Numbered from the stretch's first letter, positions 28,314 to 38,343 are shown. The stretch: 64,000 nt of DNA from Aquabacterium soli (GCF_003933735.1 NZ_RSED01000002.1:248001-312000); one strand, 5' to 3'. Made by a program: numbers and translations. Notes: generated from the sequence alone by a model not told the origin.

Positions 28314-29771
28314 TCAAGCCCGCTCGAACACCGCCATGCTTTCGACGTGGGCCGTGTGCGGAAACATGTTGACAGCACCGGCCAGCACACAGCGGTAACC
28401 GGCCTGGTGCACCAGCAGCCCGGCATCGCGCGCCAGCGTGGCCGGGTTGCAGCTCACGTAGACGATGCGCTGCGGCGGCACCCAATCCGGCGCCAGGGAC
28501 GGATCCTGGTGCAGATCGGCCACGGCCTTGGCCAGCGCGAAGGCCCCTTCACGCGGTGGGTCCACCAGCCACTTGCCGGCGTGGCCGTAGCTGGTCAGTT
28601 CGGCCGGCGTGATCTCGAACAGGTTGCGGGCCACGAAACTGGTCTTGTCGTGCAGGCCGTTGGCGCGCGCGTTCTCACGCGAGCGGGCCACCAGCTGTTC
28701 ACTCCCCTCGATGCCCAGCACCTCGCGCGCCTGCGTGGCCAGCGGCAAGGTGAAGTTGCCCAGGCCGCAGAACCAGTCGATCACGCGCTCGTCGGCCCGC
28801 ACATCCAGCAGGCGCAGCGCCCGCCTGACCAGCACCTGGTTGATGTGGTGGTTGACCTGGGTGAAGTCCGTGGGCTTGAACGGCATGGTGATGCCGAACT
28901 CGGGCAGGGTGTAATCCAGCCCGGGCAGGTGCTCGTCCAGCGGGTGCACGGTGTCGGGCCCCTTGGGCTGCAGCCACCACGACAGCGGGAAGCGGCCTTC
29001 ATTCCACGCGCTGTGCTCGGCCTGGAAATCACGCAGGCGCTGGATGTCGGCGGCGCTGAGCGCCTCAAGGTGGCGCAGCACCAGCACCGTCACCTGCGTG
29101 CCCACGGCCACTTCGATCTGCGGCAGACGGTCGCGCTGGTCCATCGAATAGACGAGCTCGCGCAAAGGCGCGATCAGGCGGCTGACGTGGGGCGGCAGGA
29201 TCTCGCAGGTGAGCATGTCGGCCACATAGCGCGACTTGCGCTCATGAAAGCCCACCAGCACGGCGCCCTTCTTGGCCACATGGCGCACCGACAGGCGGGC
29301 ACGGTAGCGGTAGCCCCAGGTGGGGCCTTCGATCGGGCGCAGCAGCGTCTCGGCGCGCACCTTGCCCAGGTGCCAGAGGTTGTCCTCCAGCACGCGCTGC
29401 TTGACGGCCACCTGGGCCGACGGGTGGAAGTGCTGCATCTTGCAGCCCCCGCACAGGCCGAAGTAGGTGCAGCGCGGCGTGACGCGCTGCGAGCTCTCGC
29501 TGCGGCGCTCGGCCATGGTGGCCTGCTCCCAGTTGTTCTTGCGGCGCGTGACGCTCACGCGCACCTCTTCGCCGGGCAGCGCATCTTCAATGAACACCAC
29601 CTTACCGTCAGGCCGGTGGGCCACGCCCTGGGCTTCGAGGTCGAGCGATTCGACCTTCAGCCATTGCAGATGGGGGGGCACCGCCAGTGCTTCGGCGTCA
29701 GCCGGCAGCGGTGCGGCGGGGGTGGGTGCCTGGGGGGACGGCGCGGAAGTGGAAAGAATCTCGTCGGTCAT
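28314..29771 (-). CDS. rlmD: 23S rRNA (uracil-1939-C5)-methyltransferase
   Basis: A 485-residue RumA-type enzyme that methylates U1939 of 23S rRNA. Order: Ala/Pro-rich N-terminal tail, TRAM domain (about 38-95), Fe-S cysteines in [15 protein letters not shown] plus a later C in LTCEIL, the SAM site [14 protein letters not shown], and the catalytic cysteine region [10 protein letters not shown]. Slightly longer than the E. coli enzyme because of the tail. It lies 56 bases after nlpD in the same direction. Confidence 0.93.
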   Translation of the reverse strand: MTDEILSTSAPSPQAPTPAAPLPADAEALAVPPHLQWLKVESLDLEAQGVAHRPDGKVVFIEDALPGEEVRVSVTRRKNNWEQATMAERRSESSQRVTPRCTYFGLCGGCKMQHFHPSAQVAVKQRVLEDNLWHLGKVRAETLLRPIEGPTWGYRYRARLSVRHVAKKGAVLVGFHERKSRYVADMLTCEILPPHVSRLIAPLRELVYSMDQRDRLPQIEVAVGTQVTVLVLRHLEALSAADIQRLRDFQAEHSAWNEGRFPLSWWLQPKGPDTVHPLDEHLPGLDYTLPEFGITMPFKPTDFTQVNHHINQVLVRRALRLLDVRADERVIDWFCGLGNFTLPLATQAREVLGIEGSEQLVARSRENARANGLHDKTSFVARNLFEITPAELTSYGHAGKWLVDPPREGAFALAKAVADLHQDPSLAPDWVPPQRIVYVSCNPATLARDAGLLVHQAGYRCVLAGAVNMFPHTAHVESMAVFERA

Positions 29772-29827
29772 CCCCCGATTGTCTCAGGGGATGAGGCCGG
29801 TTTTCAGCGGTCCGTGCGGCCCAAGGC

Positions 29828-30790
29828 TCAGCGCGTCGGCAGCGACTTGGCCGGATCGATGGGCTTGCCCTGCTTGCGCACCTCGAAGTGCAGCTGCACG
29901 CGGTCGGTGTCGGTGCTGCCCATCTCGGCGATCTTCTGGCCCTTGCGCACAGCCTGGTCTTCCTTGACCAGCAGTGTCTGATTGTGGGCGTAGGCCGTGA
30001 GGTACTGGGCGTTGTGCTTGACGATGATCAGGTTGCCGTAGCCACGCAGGCCAGAGCCGGCGTAGACCACTCGGCCATCGGCCGCGGCGAAGACCGGATC
30101 CCCCGCCTTGCCTCCGATGACCAGGCCCTTGCGCTTGCCTTCTTCGAAGCTGCCCAGCAAGGGGCCGGAGGCAGGCCATTGCCAAGCCGGTTCGTCAGCG
30201 TCGCGGTCCGCGGCGGGCGCTGCGGTGGGAGGTGTCGCGGCTGGCGTCCCTGCCGAGGCGGCGTCGCTGCCGGCCGACGCCGGCTTGGACGCGCCACTGG
30301 CGGCTGCGGCCGTGCTGCTGCCCGAAGCGGGCGGCAAGGGCTTGGCATCCAGGCTGCGGGCCTCCAGCTTCGAGCTGGTGATGGGCTTGGCCGCCGGCAA
30401 GGCATTGCCTGCCGTCGGCGTGGAAGCCGTCACCGTGCTGGGATCGACCGAAGGCGACAGCACGCGCAGCACTTGCCCCACCTCGATCAGGTTGGGGTTG
30501 TCCAGGTTGTTCCAGGCGGCCAGATCGCGCCAGTTCTGCCCGGTTTCCAGTGCCACGCGGATCAGCGTGTCGCCCGGCTTGACCGTGTAGTAGCCCGCCT
30601 TGCCGGCGTTCTCGGCGCCCGGCGGCAGCCGGCTGGGGCTCAGGCCCGTGCCGACGCGCCCGCGGTCTTCGACCGGCGCCTTGTTGATGGGGGTGGAACA
30701 GCCCGCGAAGGTGGCCACGACCGCGACAGCGGTCAACAGCTTGAAGATATTTTGCGTTTGGTGCATGTTGAAGCAAACAAGCCGAGACAT
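29828..30790 (-). CDS. nlpD: NlpD-like LysM/M23 lipoprotein
   Basis: A 320-residue outer-membrane lipoprotein. The lipobox is FAGC (ATFAGCSTP). A LysM domain (YYTVKPGDTLIRVALETGQ, about 75-120), a Pro/Ala/Ser-rich linker, and a C-terminal LytM/M23 domain follow. Two metal-site positions differ from active M23 enzymes: the first histidine-aspartate site reads KGLVIGG, and the HxH site reads QLH. So it is probably an amidase activator like E. coli NlpD, not a hydrolase. The ATG at 30790 overlaps the pcm stop in TGATG; a later ATG at 30766 is possible. Confidence 0.9.
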   Translation of the reverse strand: MSRLVCFNMHQTQNIFKLLTAVAVVATFAGCSTPINKAPVEDRGRVGTGLSPSRLPPGAENAGKAGYYTVKPGDTLIRVALETGQNWRDLAAWNNLDNPNLIEVGQVLRVLSPSVDPSTVTASTPTAGNALPAAKPITSSKLEARSLDAKPLPPASGSSTAAAASGASKPASAGSDAASAGTPAATPPTAAPAADRDADEPAWQWPASGPLLGSFEEGKRKGLVIGGKAGDPVFAAADGRVVYAGSGLRGYGNLIIVKHNAQYLTAYAHNQTLLVKEDQAVRKGQKIAEMGSTDTDRVQLHFEVRKQGKPIDPAKSLPTR

Positions 30791-31638
30791 CACGTCGTGC
30801 CTGATTTTAGAGGCACGAAGAGCACCTGACCTGCCGTCGCCTGCTGCAATTGCCCGGAAGGCAGGCGGTCGACGATGGTCAGGATCTGGGTGCCGGTTCT
30901 GGGGTCTTCCGTCGGAGCCACCAGGCGGCCTCCGGGGGCCAACTGGTCGAGCCAGGCTGGTGGCAAGGCTGCCCCGCCCGCCGCGGCGATGATGGTGTCG
31001 TAGGGTGCGTTGGGCGCATGGCCCAGCATGCCGTCGCCATAGACCAGGCGCACGTCCTGCCATCCGGGCAGGCCCGCGCGCAGGCGGTCGAGGTTGGTGC
31101 GGGCCTTGAGGTGCAGATCACGCAGGCGTTCAATGGACACCACGCGCCGCGCCAGGCAGGACAGCAGCGCCGCCTGGTAGCCGCAGCCTGTGCCGATGTC
31201 CAGGCACTGCCCCAGCGGAAAGGCCGCATCGGGCGCCAGGCCAGGCCGGGTGCACAGCAACTCGACCATCGAGGCGATGACGGAAGGCTTGGAGATGGTC
31301 TGTCCCAGCCCGATGGGCAGGCTGGTATCTTCATAGGCCTGGTTGACCAGGGCCGAATCGACGAACCAGTGGCGCGGAATGGTCCCGAAGGCTTGCAGCA
31401 GGCGCGGATTGCGGATGCCATCGGCTTGCAGGCGATCAACCATGCGGCGCTGCACGGCGCGGGAATCCATGCCCAGGCCCTGCGGCGTGCTGTGCTGGCG
31501 TTTGTCGCGTGCCGCCTGCTCCAGCGGGGCCTGCGGGCGCAGCAATTCACGCGCAGGCGCAGCCTTGGCAGGGGCCGCCACGCGGTCCAGACTCAGCGGG
31601 AAACGCCGGGTGCGCGGGCCGCCAGGCGGAGTGCTCAT
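30790..31638 (-). CDS. pcm: Protein-L-isoaspartate O-methyltransferase
   Basis: A 282-residue repair enzyme that methylates isoaspartyl residues with SAM. Family segments: [35 protein letters not shown], the SAM loop [15 protein letters not shown], and [19 protein letters not shown]. The first 50 residues are an extra basic region. It overlaps surE by 4 bases (ATGA) and nlpD by 1 base, so all three are co-translated. Confidence 0.94.
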   Translation of the reverse strand: MSTPPGGPRTRRFPLSLDRVAAPAKAAPARELLRPQAPLEQAARDKRQHSTPQGLGMDSRAVQRRMVDRLQADGIRNPRLLQAFGTIPRHWFVDSALVNQAYEDTSLPIGLGQTISKPSVIASMVELLCTRPGLAPDAAFPLGQCLDIGTGCGYQAALLSCLARRVVSIERLRDLHLKARTNLDRLRAGLPGWQDVRLVYGDGMLGHAPNAPYDTIIAAAGGAALPPAWLDQLAPGGRLVAPTEDPRTGTQILTIVDRLPSGQLQQATAGQVLFVPLKSGTT

Positions 31639-32408
31639 GCGGCCGAGCCCTGGTCGTCGACGGGCGCCCCCACCCAGTCGCGCCAGCGCGGCAACCCGGC
31701 GTGGTCGGTCATGTCGACCTGCAAAGGGGTGATGGACACGCCGCCCTGACGCGTGACGCCGAAGTCGGTGCCATCGCTTTCATCGCGCGCCTCGCCAGCC
31801 GGGCCGATCCAGTAGATGGGCTCGCCACGGGGGTTGGTGGTGGAGATCGCCGGGCGGCTGGCATGGCGGCGGCCCAGGCGGGTGATGTGCCAGGGCGCGC
31901 GGTCGCAGTCGGGAATGGCCGGGATGTTCACGTTGAGCAGCCAGGGCCCGGTGCCCGGAGGGCGGGCCAGCACGTGCTCGACCACCCGGCGGGCCACGGT
32001 GGCCGCAGTGTCCAGGTGGGCCCAGCCCTTGTCAGTGAGCGAGAACGCGATGGAGGGCACGCCGAACAGGAAGCCCTCCGTGGCCGCGGCGACGGTGCCC
32101 GAATAGAGCGTGTCGTCGCCCATGTTGGCGCCATTGTTGATTCCGGACAACACCAAGTCAGGGGTTTCGATCAAGCCAGAGGTGAGGGCCAGGTGCACGG
32201 AATCGGAAGGTGTTCCTGTAACAAAACGAAAACCATTGCGGGCCGTGTGCACGGTCAAGGGCTGGTGCAGGGTGAGCGAGTTGGAGGTGCCGCTGGCATT
32301 GCGCTCAGGGGCAAAGACATCCACATGGCCCAGCCCTTGGCAGGCCTGCACGAGGGCTTCGAGGCCAGGGGCCAGGTAGCCATCGTCGTTGGCGATCAAG
32401 ATACGCAT
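31635..32408 (-). CDS. surE: 5'/3'-nucleotidase SurE
   Basis: A 257-residue metal-dependent nucleoside-monophosphate phosphatase. The metal site NDDG is at residues 7-10, followed by [12 protein letters not shown] and [22 protein letters not shown] start at 32408 ([10 protein letters not shown]). There is no Shine-Dalgarno, but TACAAT stands only 6 bases before the ATG, suggesting a leaderless mRNA. First gene of surE-pcm-nlpD, an order usually followed by rpoS. Confidence 0.95.
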   Translation of the reverse strand: MRILIANDDGYLAPGLEALVQACQGLGHVDVFAPERNASGTSNSLTLHQPLTVHTARNGFRFVTGTPSDSVHLALTSGLIETPDLVLSGINNGANMGDDTLYSGTVAAATEGFLFGVPSIAFSLTDKGWAHLDTAATVARRVVEHVLARPPGTGPWLLNVNIPAIPDCDRAPWHITRLGRRHASRPAISTTNPRGEPIYWIGPAGEARDESDGTDFGVTRQGGVSITPLQVDMTDHAGLPRWRDWVGAPVDDQGSAA

Positions 32409-32414
32409 GGGCAC

Positions 32415-32420
32415 ATTGTA
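32415..32420 (-). promoter_or_regulatory. -10-like hexamer directly before surE
   Basis: TACAAT on the minus strand, six bases before the surE ATG. A promoter here would start the RNA at or next to the A of ATG. The -35 is not convincing. Confidence 0.4.
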
Positions 32421-32615
32421 GGCGGGCAGACACGTTCGGCGGTGAAGGCCCCCCTTGGGGGTCTGTCGCATCCGCTCGCACAAGATGATAATGAGGGCGG
32501 TTCATTTTGGTTGGAAACAGGGGAGCCTTCCTCGGCAAGGTGCGGCATCAGCATCGTTCGGGCGCAGCGTTTTCAACCCAGGGGGTGCGCCGGTCGGCCC
32601 CCTCGGGAGCAAGTC

Positions 32616-33356
32616 ATGGCAGTCAAAGTACTGATTCTTGAAGACAACCCGGTCGCCCGGGGTTTCTTGTGTCGCGTGGTTCGAGAGAGCTTCAGCGACG
32701 TCAGCAGCATCACCGAAGCCGGTGATCTGGAGGCCGTGCGTCGGCTGTTGGGGCATGCGGCCGGGCAACGTGCGGCGGCCACCCCCGATCCATTCCAGTT
32801 GATCCTGGTGGATCTTGAGTTGCCCGACGGCAGCGGGCTGGAGCTGCTCTCCGAGCTGGCCAACTACCCCGCCACGCGCATCGTGACCACGCTCTACTCC
32901 GACGACGAGCACCTGTTCCCTGCGCTGCAGTGCGGGGCCGACGGCTACCTGCTCAAGGAAGACCGTTTCGAGGTGCTGGTCGAAGAGCTGCAGAAGATCG
33001 TGCGGGGGCAGCCCCCGCTGTCGCCGGCCATCGCCCGGCGCCTGCTGACGCATTTCCGCACGGGCGATGGCTTCCCATCGGCCAGCGCCCTGCACACTGG
33101 CAGCGGCGTGAGCAGTGCCGCCGTGGCCGCAGCGCCTGCCGCCCCCGTCGCGCCCATGGACCACGAGAGGCTCACCCCCCGTGAAAGCGAAGTGCTGACC
33201 TACCTCAGCAAGGGCTTCACGATCAAGGAAATCGCCAACCTGATGGGCATCAAGTGGTTCACCGTGAACGACCACATCAAGTCCATCTACAAGAAGCTGA
33301 ACGTGTCCAGCCGCGCCGAGGCAGCCGTGCTGGCCAGCAAGCAGGGCCTGGTGTGA
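32616..33356 (+). CDS. NarL/LuxR-type response regulator
   Basis: A 246-residue two-component regulator. Receiver domain residues 1 to about 130: acidic pair E10-D11, phospho-acceptor D66 in ILVDLELPDGSG, switch region TTLYSDDEHL, and K in YLLKED. An Ala/Pro linker follows, then a LuxR-type helix-turn-helix (about 185-246) with LTPRESEVLTYLSKGFTIKEIA. GGGAG lies 7 bases before the ATG. The partner kinase starts inside its stop codon. A GATAAT (32487-32492) about 124 bases upstream is a candidate -10. Confidence 0.9.
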   Translation: MAVKVLILEDNPVARGFLCRVVRESFSDVSSITEAGDLEAVRRLLGHAAGQRAAATPDPFQLILVDLELPDGSGLELLSELANYPATRIVTTLYSDDEHLFPALQCGADGYLLKEDRFEVLVEELQKIVRGQPPLSPAIARRLLTHFRTGDGFPSASALHTGSGVSSAAVAAAPAAPVAPMDHERLTPRESEVLTYLSKGFTIKEIANLMGIKWFTVNDHIKSIYKKLNVSSRAEAAVLASKQGLV

Positions 33357-35641
33357 CCCTGCCGCCCGGCGCCAGCGACCTCAGTCTGAGCGAGCGCCGC
33401 GGCCCCACCACCCTCGACGAAGCCCTGCAAAGCGGCAGCCACCTGCCCCGCTGGATCGGCTGGCGGCTGCGCCTGCTGGTGGCCGTGATCCTGGGCGGGT
33501 GCATGCTGGTCTTCGTGCTGGCGCAGTGGCTCACCACGCAGCCCCGCCTGCCGGTGTCGCTCAAGCCCTCCCCCGAGGGCGCAGTCAAGGTGGTCTCGGC
33601 CACGATGCCGGCGTTGCAGCGACTGGAAGGCCACGCGGTCGAGGGGGTGCGCGTCGAGCAATCCACCCCGGATGGCGTGGCCAGGGCCATCGAGGCCCCG
33701 ATCGAACTACTGGCCCTTCAACGCAGCGCCCGCTGGATCCCCGACCTCAAGGCGCGGGAGCAGTACGTGGCGCTGCACCGTCAGTTGGCCCAGGCCGCAG
33801 CCTTGCTGCCCAAGGAGGGCGGCGTGGTCGTCCTCGAACTCGTGAACGCTCCGGACGAGCCGGTGCTGGTATCACAGCGGGGCTGGGGGGGGCTGACTCC
33901 GCTGTTCTGGATGCTGTCGGCTCTGGCCGTGGTGGTGCTTGGGGTGGGCGCGGTGGTCTTCCTGGCCGGCCCGCAGTGGCGCAACGCGGCCTTCGCACTG
34001 CTGGCCGTCACACAGGGCGGACACCTGCTGCTCATCGCCGCCGAATCCAACCTCGACCTGTTCATGCCCGTGTGGTTCGTGGACCTTGACGCCAGCCTGC
34101 GCACGGCCTTCGACATCGTGTCGGCCACCGCCATGATCCAGGTGGCCGTGCTGCATCCGCGCAGGCTGCGGGGCTGGGGACTGGTCACGCTGGGCGGCTG
34201 GACGGCCGCCCTGCTGAGCGGTCTGGCGCTGTCCTACCTGACACCGACGTGGCACTGGTGGTGGGTGCAGGGCAGCTGTGCCACGCTGGGCCTGGCCGCG
34301 ATCGGCTTCATGACCCTGACCTACCGCCAGTCGCCCCACCCTTTCACGCTGGTGATGCGCCGGTTCACCAGCATCACGCTGGGCAGCTGGGTGCTGCTGA
34401 GCTTCGCGGTGGCCGTGGCGGGCACGCGCGCGGACATGCAGCTCAACGTCACCACCTTCGGTGTGATGACCTGGCATGTGTTCTTCGCCTCTCAGCTGCT
34501 GCTGTCGCCCTACCTGTCGCGCTCCAAGCAGATCCTCCAGGAGTTCTCGCTGCTGGCGGCCTCCAGCACCGTGGCCGCTTCGCTCGACCTGCTCTTCGTG
34601 GCGGTGTTCTCGCTGGGGCAGTTCACCTCGATGACGCTGTCGCTGTTCCTGTCCTTCGGCGTGTACCTCAGCATCCGGCGCTGGGTGATGACCAATGTGC
34701 TCAGCCGCGACCCGATCACCACCGAGCGCCTGTTCGAACGGCTGTACCGCATCGCGCGCGAGCTGGAGCGTCGCCCTGACCGGCTCGACGACCTGATGGC
34801 GCGACTGATGCGCGAGCTGTTCGACCCGATCGAAAGCACGCTGGTTCAGGGCGATGTGCCCACCACCGCGCTGCGCGGCAATGGTGGCATCCTGCTGGTA
34901 CCTTTGCCGCACCTGTCGCACACTGAGGGCTGCACCAAGGTGTTCGTGCTCAAGCATGCGGACAAGGGCCGCCGGCTGTTCACGTCGGAAGATGCCCGGC
35001 TGGCCGACCGTATCGTGGAGCAGTTGCACCGCGTGCTGACCTTCGACCGCGCGGTGGAGCGCGGCCGCAGCGAGGAGCGCATGCGCCTGGCCCAGGATCT
35101 GCACGACGACATCGGCGCACGCCTGCTGACCCTGATGTACCAGGCCCCCAACCCGGACATCGAGGACTACATCCGCCACACGCTGCAGGATCTGAAAACG
35201 CTCACGCGCGGCCTGGCCGTGCAGACCCACACCCTGAGCGACGCCGCCAGTGAATGGAAGCGCGACCTGAGCCACCGCCTGCACGCGGCCCGCTGCGAGC
35301 TGGACTGGCATCTCTCGATCGATGAAGACGTGGAACTGACCGTGGTGCAGTGGTCGGCGCTGACCCGCATCCTGCGCGAGCTGGTCAACAACACGATCAG
35401 CCATGCCAAGGCCAACCGCGTGCGCGTGGAGCTCATGCTCAAGGACGACCGGCTGACCCTCTCCGTGACGGACAACGGCCTGGGCCGCTCCCCCGAGTCC
35501 TGGTCACATGGCCTGGGGCTGGGTGGCGTGCGCAAGCGCACCAAGCAATTGGGCGGCACGGTGGCCTGGGTTGAACTGGAACCTCAGGGCATTGGCTGCG
35601 AGGTGGTGGTGGAGCAGTTCTCGGCGCCCGTACCGGGCTGA
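33353..35641 (+). CDS. Multi-spanning sensor histidine kinase (NarX/DesK type)
   Basis: A 762-residue kinase from a GTG start overlapping the regulator's stop (GTGA). Order: one helix (about 36-56), a periplasmic region of about 115 residues, seven or eight helices to about residue 450, a cytoplasmic linker that may be GAF-like, the HisKA_3 region with phospho-accepting H584 in DLHDDIGARLL, and a HATPase domain with ELVNNTISHAKAN and DNGLGRSPES/HGLGLGGV. The ligand is unknown and the membrane part matches no sensor I can name. It should phosphorylate the regulator just upstream. Confidence 0.88.
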   Translation: MTLPPGASDLSLSERRGPTTLDEALQSGSHLPRWIGWRLRLLVAVILGGCMLVFVLAQWLTTQPRLPVSLKPSPEGAVKVVSATMPALQRLEGHAVEGVRVEQSTPDGVARAIEAPIELLALQRSARWIPDLKAREQYVALHRQLAQAAALLPKEGGVVVLELVNAPDEPVLVSQRGWGGLTPLFWMLSALAVVVLGVGAVVFLAGPQWRNAAFALLAVTQGGHLLLIAAESNLDLFMPVWFVDLDASLRTAFDIVSATAMIQVAVLHPRRLRGWGLVTLGGWTAALLSGLALSYLTPTWHWWWVQGSCATLGLAAIGFMTLTYRQSPHPFTLVMRRFTSITLGSWVLLSFAVAVAGTRADMQLNVTTFGVMTWHVFFASQLLLSPYLSRSKQILQEFSLLAASSTVAASLDLLFVAVFSLGQFTSMTLSLFLSFGVYLSIRRWVMTNVLSRDPITTERLFERLYRIARELERRPDRLDDLMARLMRELFDPIESTLVQGDVPTTALRGNGGILLVPLPHLSHTEGCTKVFVLKHADKGRRLFTSEDARLADRIVEQLHRVLTFDRAVERGRSEERMRLAQDLHDDIGARLLTLMYQAPNPDIEDYIRHTLQDLKTLTRGLAVQTHTLSDAASEWKRDLSHRLHAARCELDWHLSIDEDVELTVVQWSALTRILRELVNNTISHAKANRVRVELMLKDDRLTLSVTDNGLGRSPESWSHGLGLGGVRKRTKQLGGTVAWVELEPQGIGCEVVVEQFSAPVPG

Positions 35642-35665
35642 GCCGGCACAGGCGATCAAGACTGA

Positions 35666-37489
35666 TCAGATCTCCCATTGAGGGGTGTTGCGCAACACCT
35701 CTTCCAGCGTGGTCACGCCTTCGGCCACCTTCATGACACCACCCAGGCGCAGGGGCTTGAGCCCCTCCTGCACAGCCTGCTGACGCAGGCGGGCCATGTC
35801 CACTGTAGGGTGCATGGCCTGGCGGATGGCCTCGCTCAGGGGCAGCAGCTCGTACAGGCCCACGCGGCCCTTGTAGCCCGTCATGCGGCATTCGAGGCAA
35901 CCCACGGGCTTGTAGGGGCGTGGCGTGCCATTCAGGCGCCAGGGCTTGATGGTCTCGGTGAGCATCTCGGCCGTGAGGGACTCATCGGGCTTCTTGCAAG
36001 CCAAGCACAGGGTGCGCACCAGGCGCTGGGCCAGCACGCCGATCACGGTGGCGCTGATCAGGTAGGCCGGCACACCGATGTCCACCAGGCGTGTCACGGC
36101 CGAGGCCGCGTCGTTGGTGTGCAGGGTCGAGAACACCAAGTGGCCCGTGAGAGATGACTGGATGGCCATGTCGGCCGTTTCACGGTCGCGGATTTCGCCG
36201 ACCATGATGATGTCGGGGTCCTGCCGCATCAGGGCGCGCACGCCTTCTGCAAAGCCCAGGTCGATGTTGGGCTGCACCTGGGTCTGGTTGAACGAGGGCT
36301 CGATCATTTCGATCGGATCCTCGACCGTGCAGACGTTGACCTCTTCCGTGGCCAGGCGCTTGAGCGTGGAGTACAGCGTGGTGGTCTTGCCCGAGCCCGT
36401 GGGCCCGGTGACCAGGATGATGCCGTGCGATCGCGCGGTGAGCTGCTCCCAGATGGCCAGCTCTTGCGGCGCAAAGCCCAGCGCATCGAAGGTCTTGAGC
36501 GTGTTGTCCGGATCGAAGATGCGCATCACCAGCTTCTCGCCGAAGGCGGTGGGCATGGTCGACAGGCGCATTTCAACCTCTTCGCCGGCCGGGTTGCGCG
36601 TTTTGATGCGGCCGTCGAGCGGACGGCGCTTTTCAACGACGTCCATGCGGCCCAGCAGCTTGATGCGCGCCGTCATGGCCTGCATCACCGACAGCGGCAC
36701 CTGGTAGACCATGTGCATCACGCCATCGATGCGAAAGCGGATGGCGCCCATGTCGCGGCGCGGCTCCAGGTGAATGTCGGACGCGCGCTGATCAAAGGCG
36801 TACTGCCACAGCCAGTCAACCACCTGGATGATGCCCTGGTCGTTGGCATCGAGCTGGCGGTTGCTGCGCCCCAGCTCCACCAATTGCTCGAAGCTGCTGG
36901 CCGTGCTGTCGCCGGTCTTCTTGTTGGCGTCGCGCACTGACTTGGCCAGCGTGTAGAACTCGGTGCGGTAGCGCTGCAGCTCCAGCGGGCTGGCCACCAC
37001 CAGGCGGATGGACTTCTTGGTGTGGGCCAGGATCTCGTCGATCCAGCCGACATCGAGCGGCTCGCAGGTGGCGATGGTGATCTCGTTCAGGCCCACCTGG
37101 ATGGGCAGGGACTTGCGACGCTCGGCATAGTTGATGGACATGACATCCGCCACGCGGGCCACGTCCACCTTGAGCGGGTCGATGCGCACATAGGGCATGG
37201 CCACCCGTGCGGCCAGCCACTCAGTGAGCGGCTCCAGCTCGAGCACGGCACCCGTGTCCTGCCGGGGCAGGCTCAGGCCAGCCAGACGCACCAGGGGGTG
37301 TTGCGAGCTGCCCCCCGCTGAGAAGCGCTGGGCCACCCGTTCGGCATCCTTGAGGGCGATGACGTTGTCTTCCGTGAGCCAGGTGACCAGCAGTTTCCAG
37401 TCCAGCGGGCCCTTGTGGGTGATGGGCCGGGGATGCTGCCGCGCCTGGGGTGCGGAGGGCTGGATGACTGCAGGGGGCACGGCACTCAT
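35666..37489 (-). CDS. GspE/PilB-family secretion ATPase, orphan
   Basis: A 607-residue type II secretion/type IV pilus ATPase. An N-terminal GspE-N-like domain (about 60-190), then Walker A GPTGSGKTTT, Asp box and Walker B regions (TVEDPIEM, ALMRQDPDIIMVGEIRD), the His box TLHTNDAASA, and a zinc site with paired cysteines (CLACKKP...CLECRMTGYKG). No pilus or secretion genes are near. I start at 37489 (MSAVPPAV); the frame is open further but upstream lies the next gene's 3' end. Which machine it powers cannot be told. Confidence 0.88.
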   Translation of the reverse strand: MSAVPPAVIQPSAPQARQHPRPITHKGPLDWKLLVTWLTEDNVIALKDAERVAQRFSAGGSSQHPLVRLAGLSLPRQDTGAVLELEPLTEWLAARVAMPYVRIDPLKVDVARVADVMSINYAERRKSLPIQVGLNEITIATCEPLDVGWIDEILAHTKKSIRLVVASPLELQRYRTEFYTLAKSVRDANKKTGDSTASSFEQLVELGRSNRQLDANDQGIIQVVDWLWQYAFDQRASDIHLEPRRDMGAIRFRIDGVMHMVYQVPLSVMQAMTARIKLLGRMDVVEKRRPLDGRIKTRNPAGEEVEMRLSTMPTAFGEKLVMRIFDPDNTLKTFDALGFAPQELAIWEQLTARSHGIILVTGPTGSGKTTTLYSTLKRLATEEVNVCTVEDPIEMIEPSFNQTQVQPNIDLGFAEGVRALMRQDPDIIMVGEIRDRETADMAIQSSLTGHLVFSTLHTNDAASAVTRLVDIGVPAYLISATVIGVLAQRLVRTLCLACKKPDESLTAEMLTETIKPWRLNGTPRPYKPVGCLECRMTGYKGRVGLYELLPLSEAIRQAMHPTVDMARLRQQAVQEGLKPLRLGGVMKVAEGVTTLEEVLRNTPQWEI

Positions 37490-37529
37490 GGTGATGTGGG
37501 TGATGCGTCTTGGGTGGGCGTCGGGCGGC

Positions 37530-38330
37530 TCAGGAAGCGGTTTGCCCCTTGAGCGAGCCCTTGAAGGACGACAGGAGCTTGACCCATTTTCGCGCAGGCA
37601 GCTCCCAGCGTGTCTGTAAAGTTTCCCCTCTTGACGCCAACTCGTCACGCAGGGGCAGATCAAACCCCTTCCAGGCCAGCACGATGGTGTTGCCCTCGGT
37701 GGTGGGCTTGAGCATGGCCATGCGGTCCGCCCCGAAGGCCGCGGCGATGCGCGCAGCACTGCGGTCGAAGCTGGCCTCTCGGCCGAACAGGTTCACGCTC
37801 ATCACCCCGCCATCGTCCAGCACCTGCCAGCAGGCGCGGTAGAAATCCTCGTCATCGAGCACCGGGCTGGCGGCTTCGTGGTCGTACAGGTCGACGCACA
37901 AGGCATCGAACGCCGCGATGTGGGCCGGATCGGCCACGAAGCGGGCGGCATCCTGCTGCAGCACGGTCAGGCGATCGTCACCTGCGGGCAGGTGGAACCA
38001 GGCGCGGCAGGCGGCGATAACACCCGGGTTGATCTCGACCACGGTGGTGGGCAGGCGCAGCACCGCGTGGCAGTACTTGGTGATGGCACCCGTGCCCAGG
38101 CCGAGCTGCAGGCAGCGGGTGGCGGGCAGCTCGCTTTCCGGGCGCAGCAGCAGCCAGGCCATCATGCGCTGGATGTACTCGAGCTCGAGCTTGAGCGGCT
38201 TGCAGATGCGCATGGCGCCCTGGATCCAGGGGGTGTCCAGGTGCAGGTAGCGCACGCCGCGCTCTTCCGAGATGGTGGCCTCGGGAAGGGTGGGTTTCTT
38301 GGGGCGTTTCACGGGGCGTGAGTGTCGCAT
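37530..38330 (-). CDS. Spermidine synthase-like methyltransferase-fold protein
   Basis: A 266-residue protein with a SAM-type Rossmann core: LQLGLGTGAITKYCH, VVEINPGVIAACR, and FDALCVDLYDHEAAS. This is the layout of spermidine synthases, but the N-terminal beta-sheet domain is short and the canonical GGGDGG loop is replaced by GLGTGA. So polyamine synthesis is doubtful and a different transferase role is possible. It is divergent from the DNA glycosylase gene, with 25 bases between the starts. Confidence 0.7.
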   Translation of the reverse strand: MRHSRPVKRPKKPTLPEATISEERGVRYLHLDTPWIQGAMRICKPLKLELEYIQRMMAWLLLRPESELPATRCLQLGLGTGAITKYCHAVLRLPTTVVEINPGVIAACRAWFHLPAGDDRLTVLQQDAARFVADPAHIAAFDALCVDLYDHEAASPVLDDEDFYRACWQVLDDGGVMSVNLFGREASFDRSAARIAAAFGADRMAMLKPTTEGNTIVLAWKGFDLPLRDELASRGETLQTRWELPARKWVKLLSSFKGSLKGQTAS

Positions 38331-38343
38331 GGCGGGCTTTTCG

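Noticed and set aside
37530..38330. A true spermidine synthase
   Set aside because: The GGGDGG loop is missing and the N-terminal domain is short, so I give only a fold-level name.
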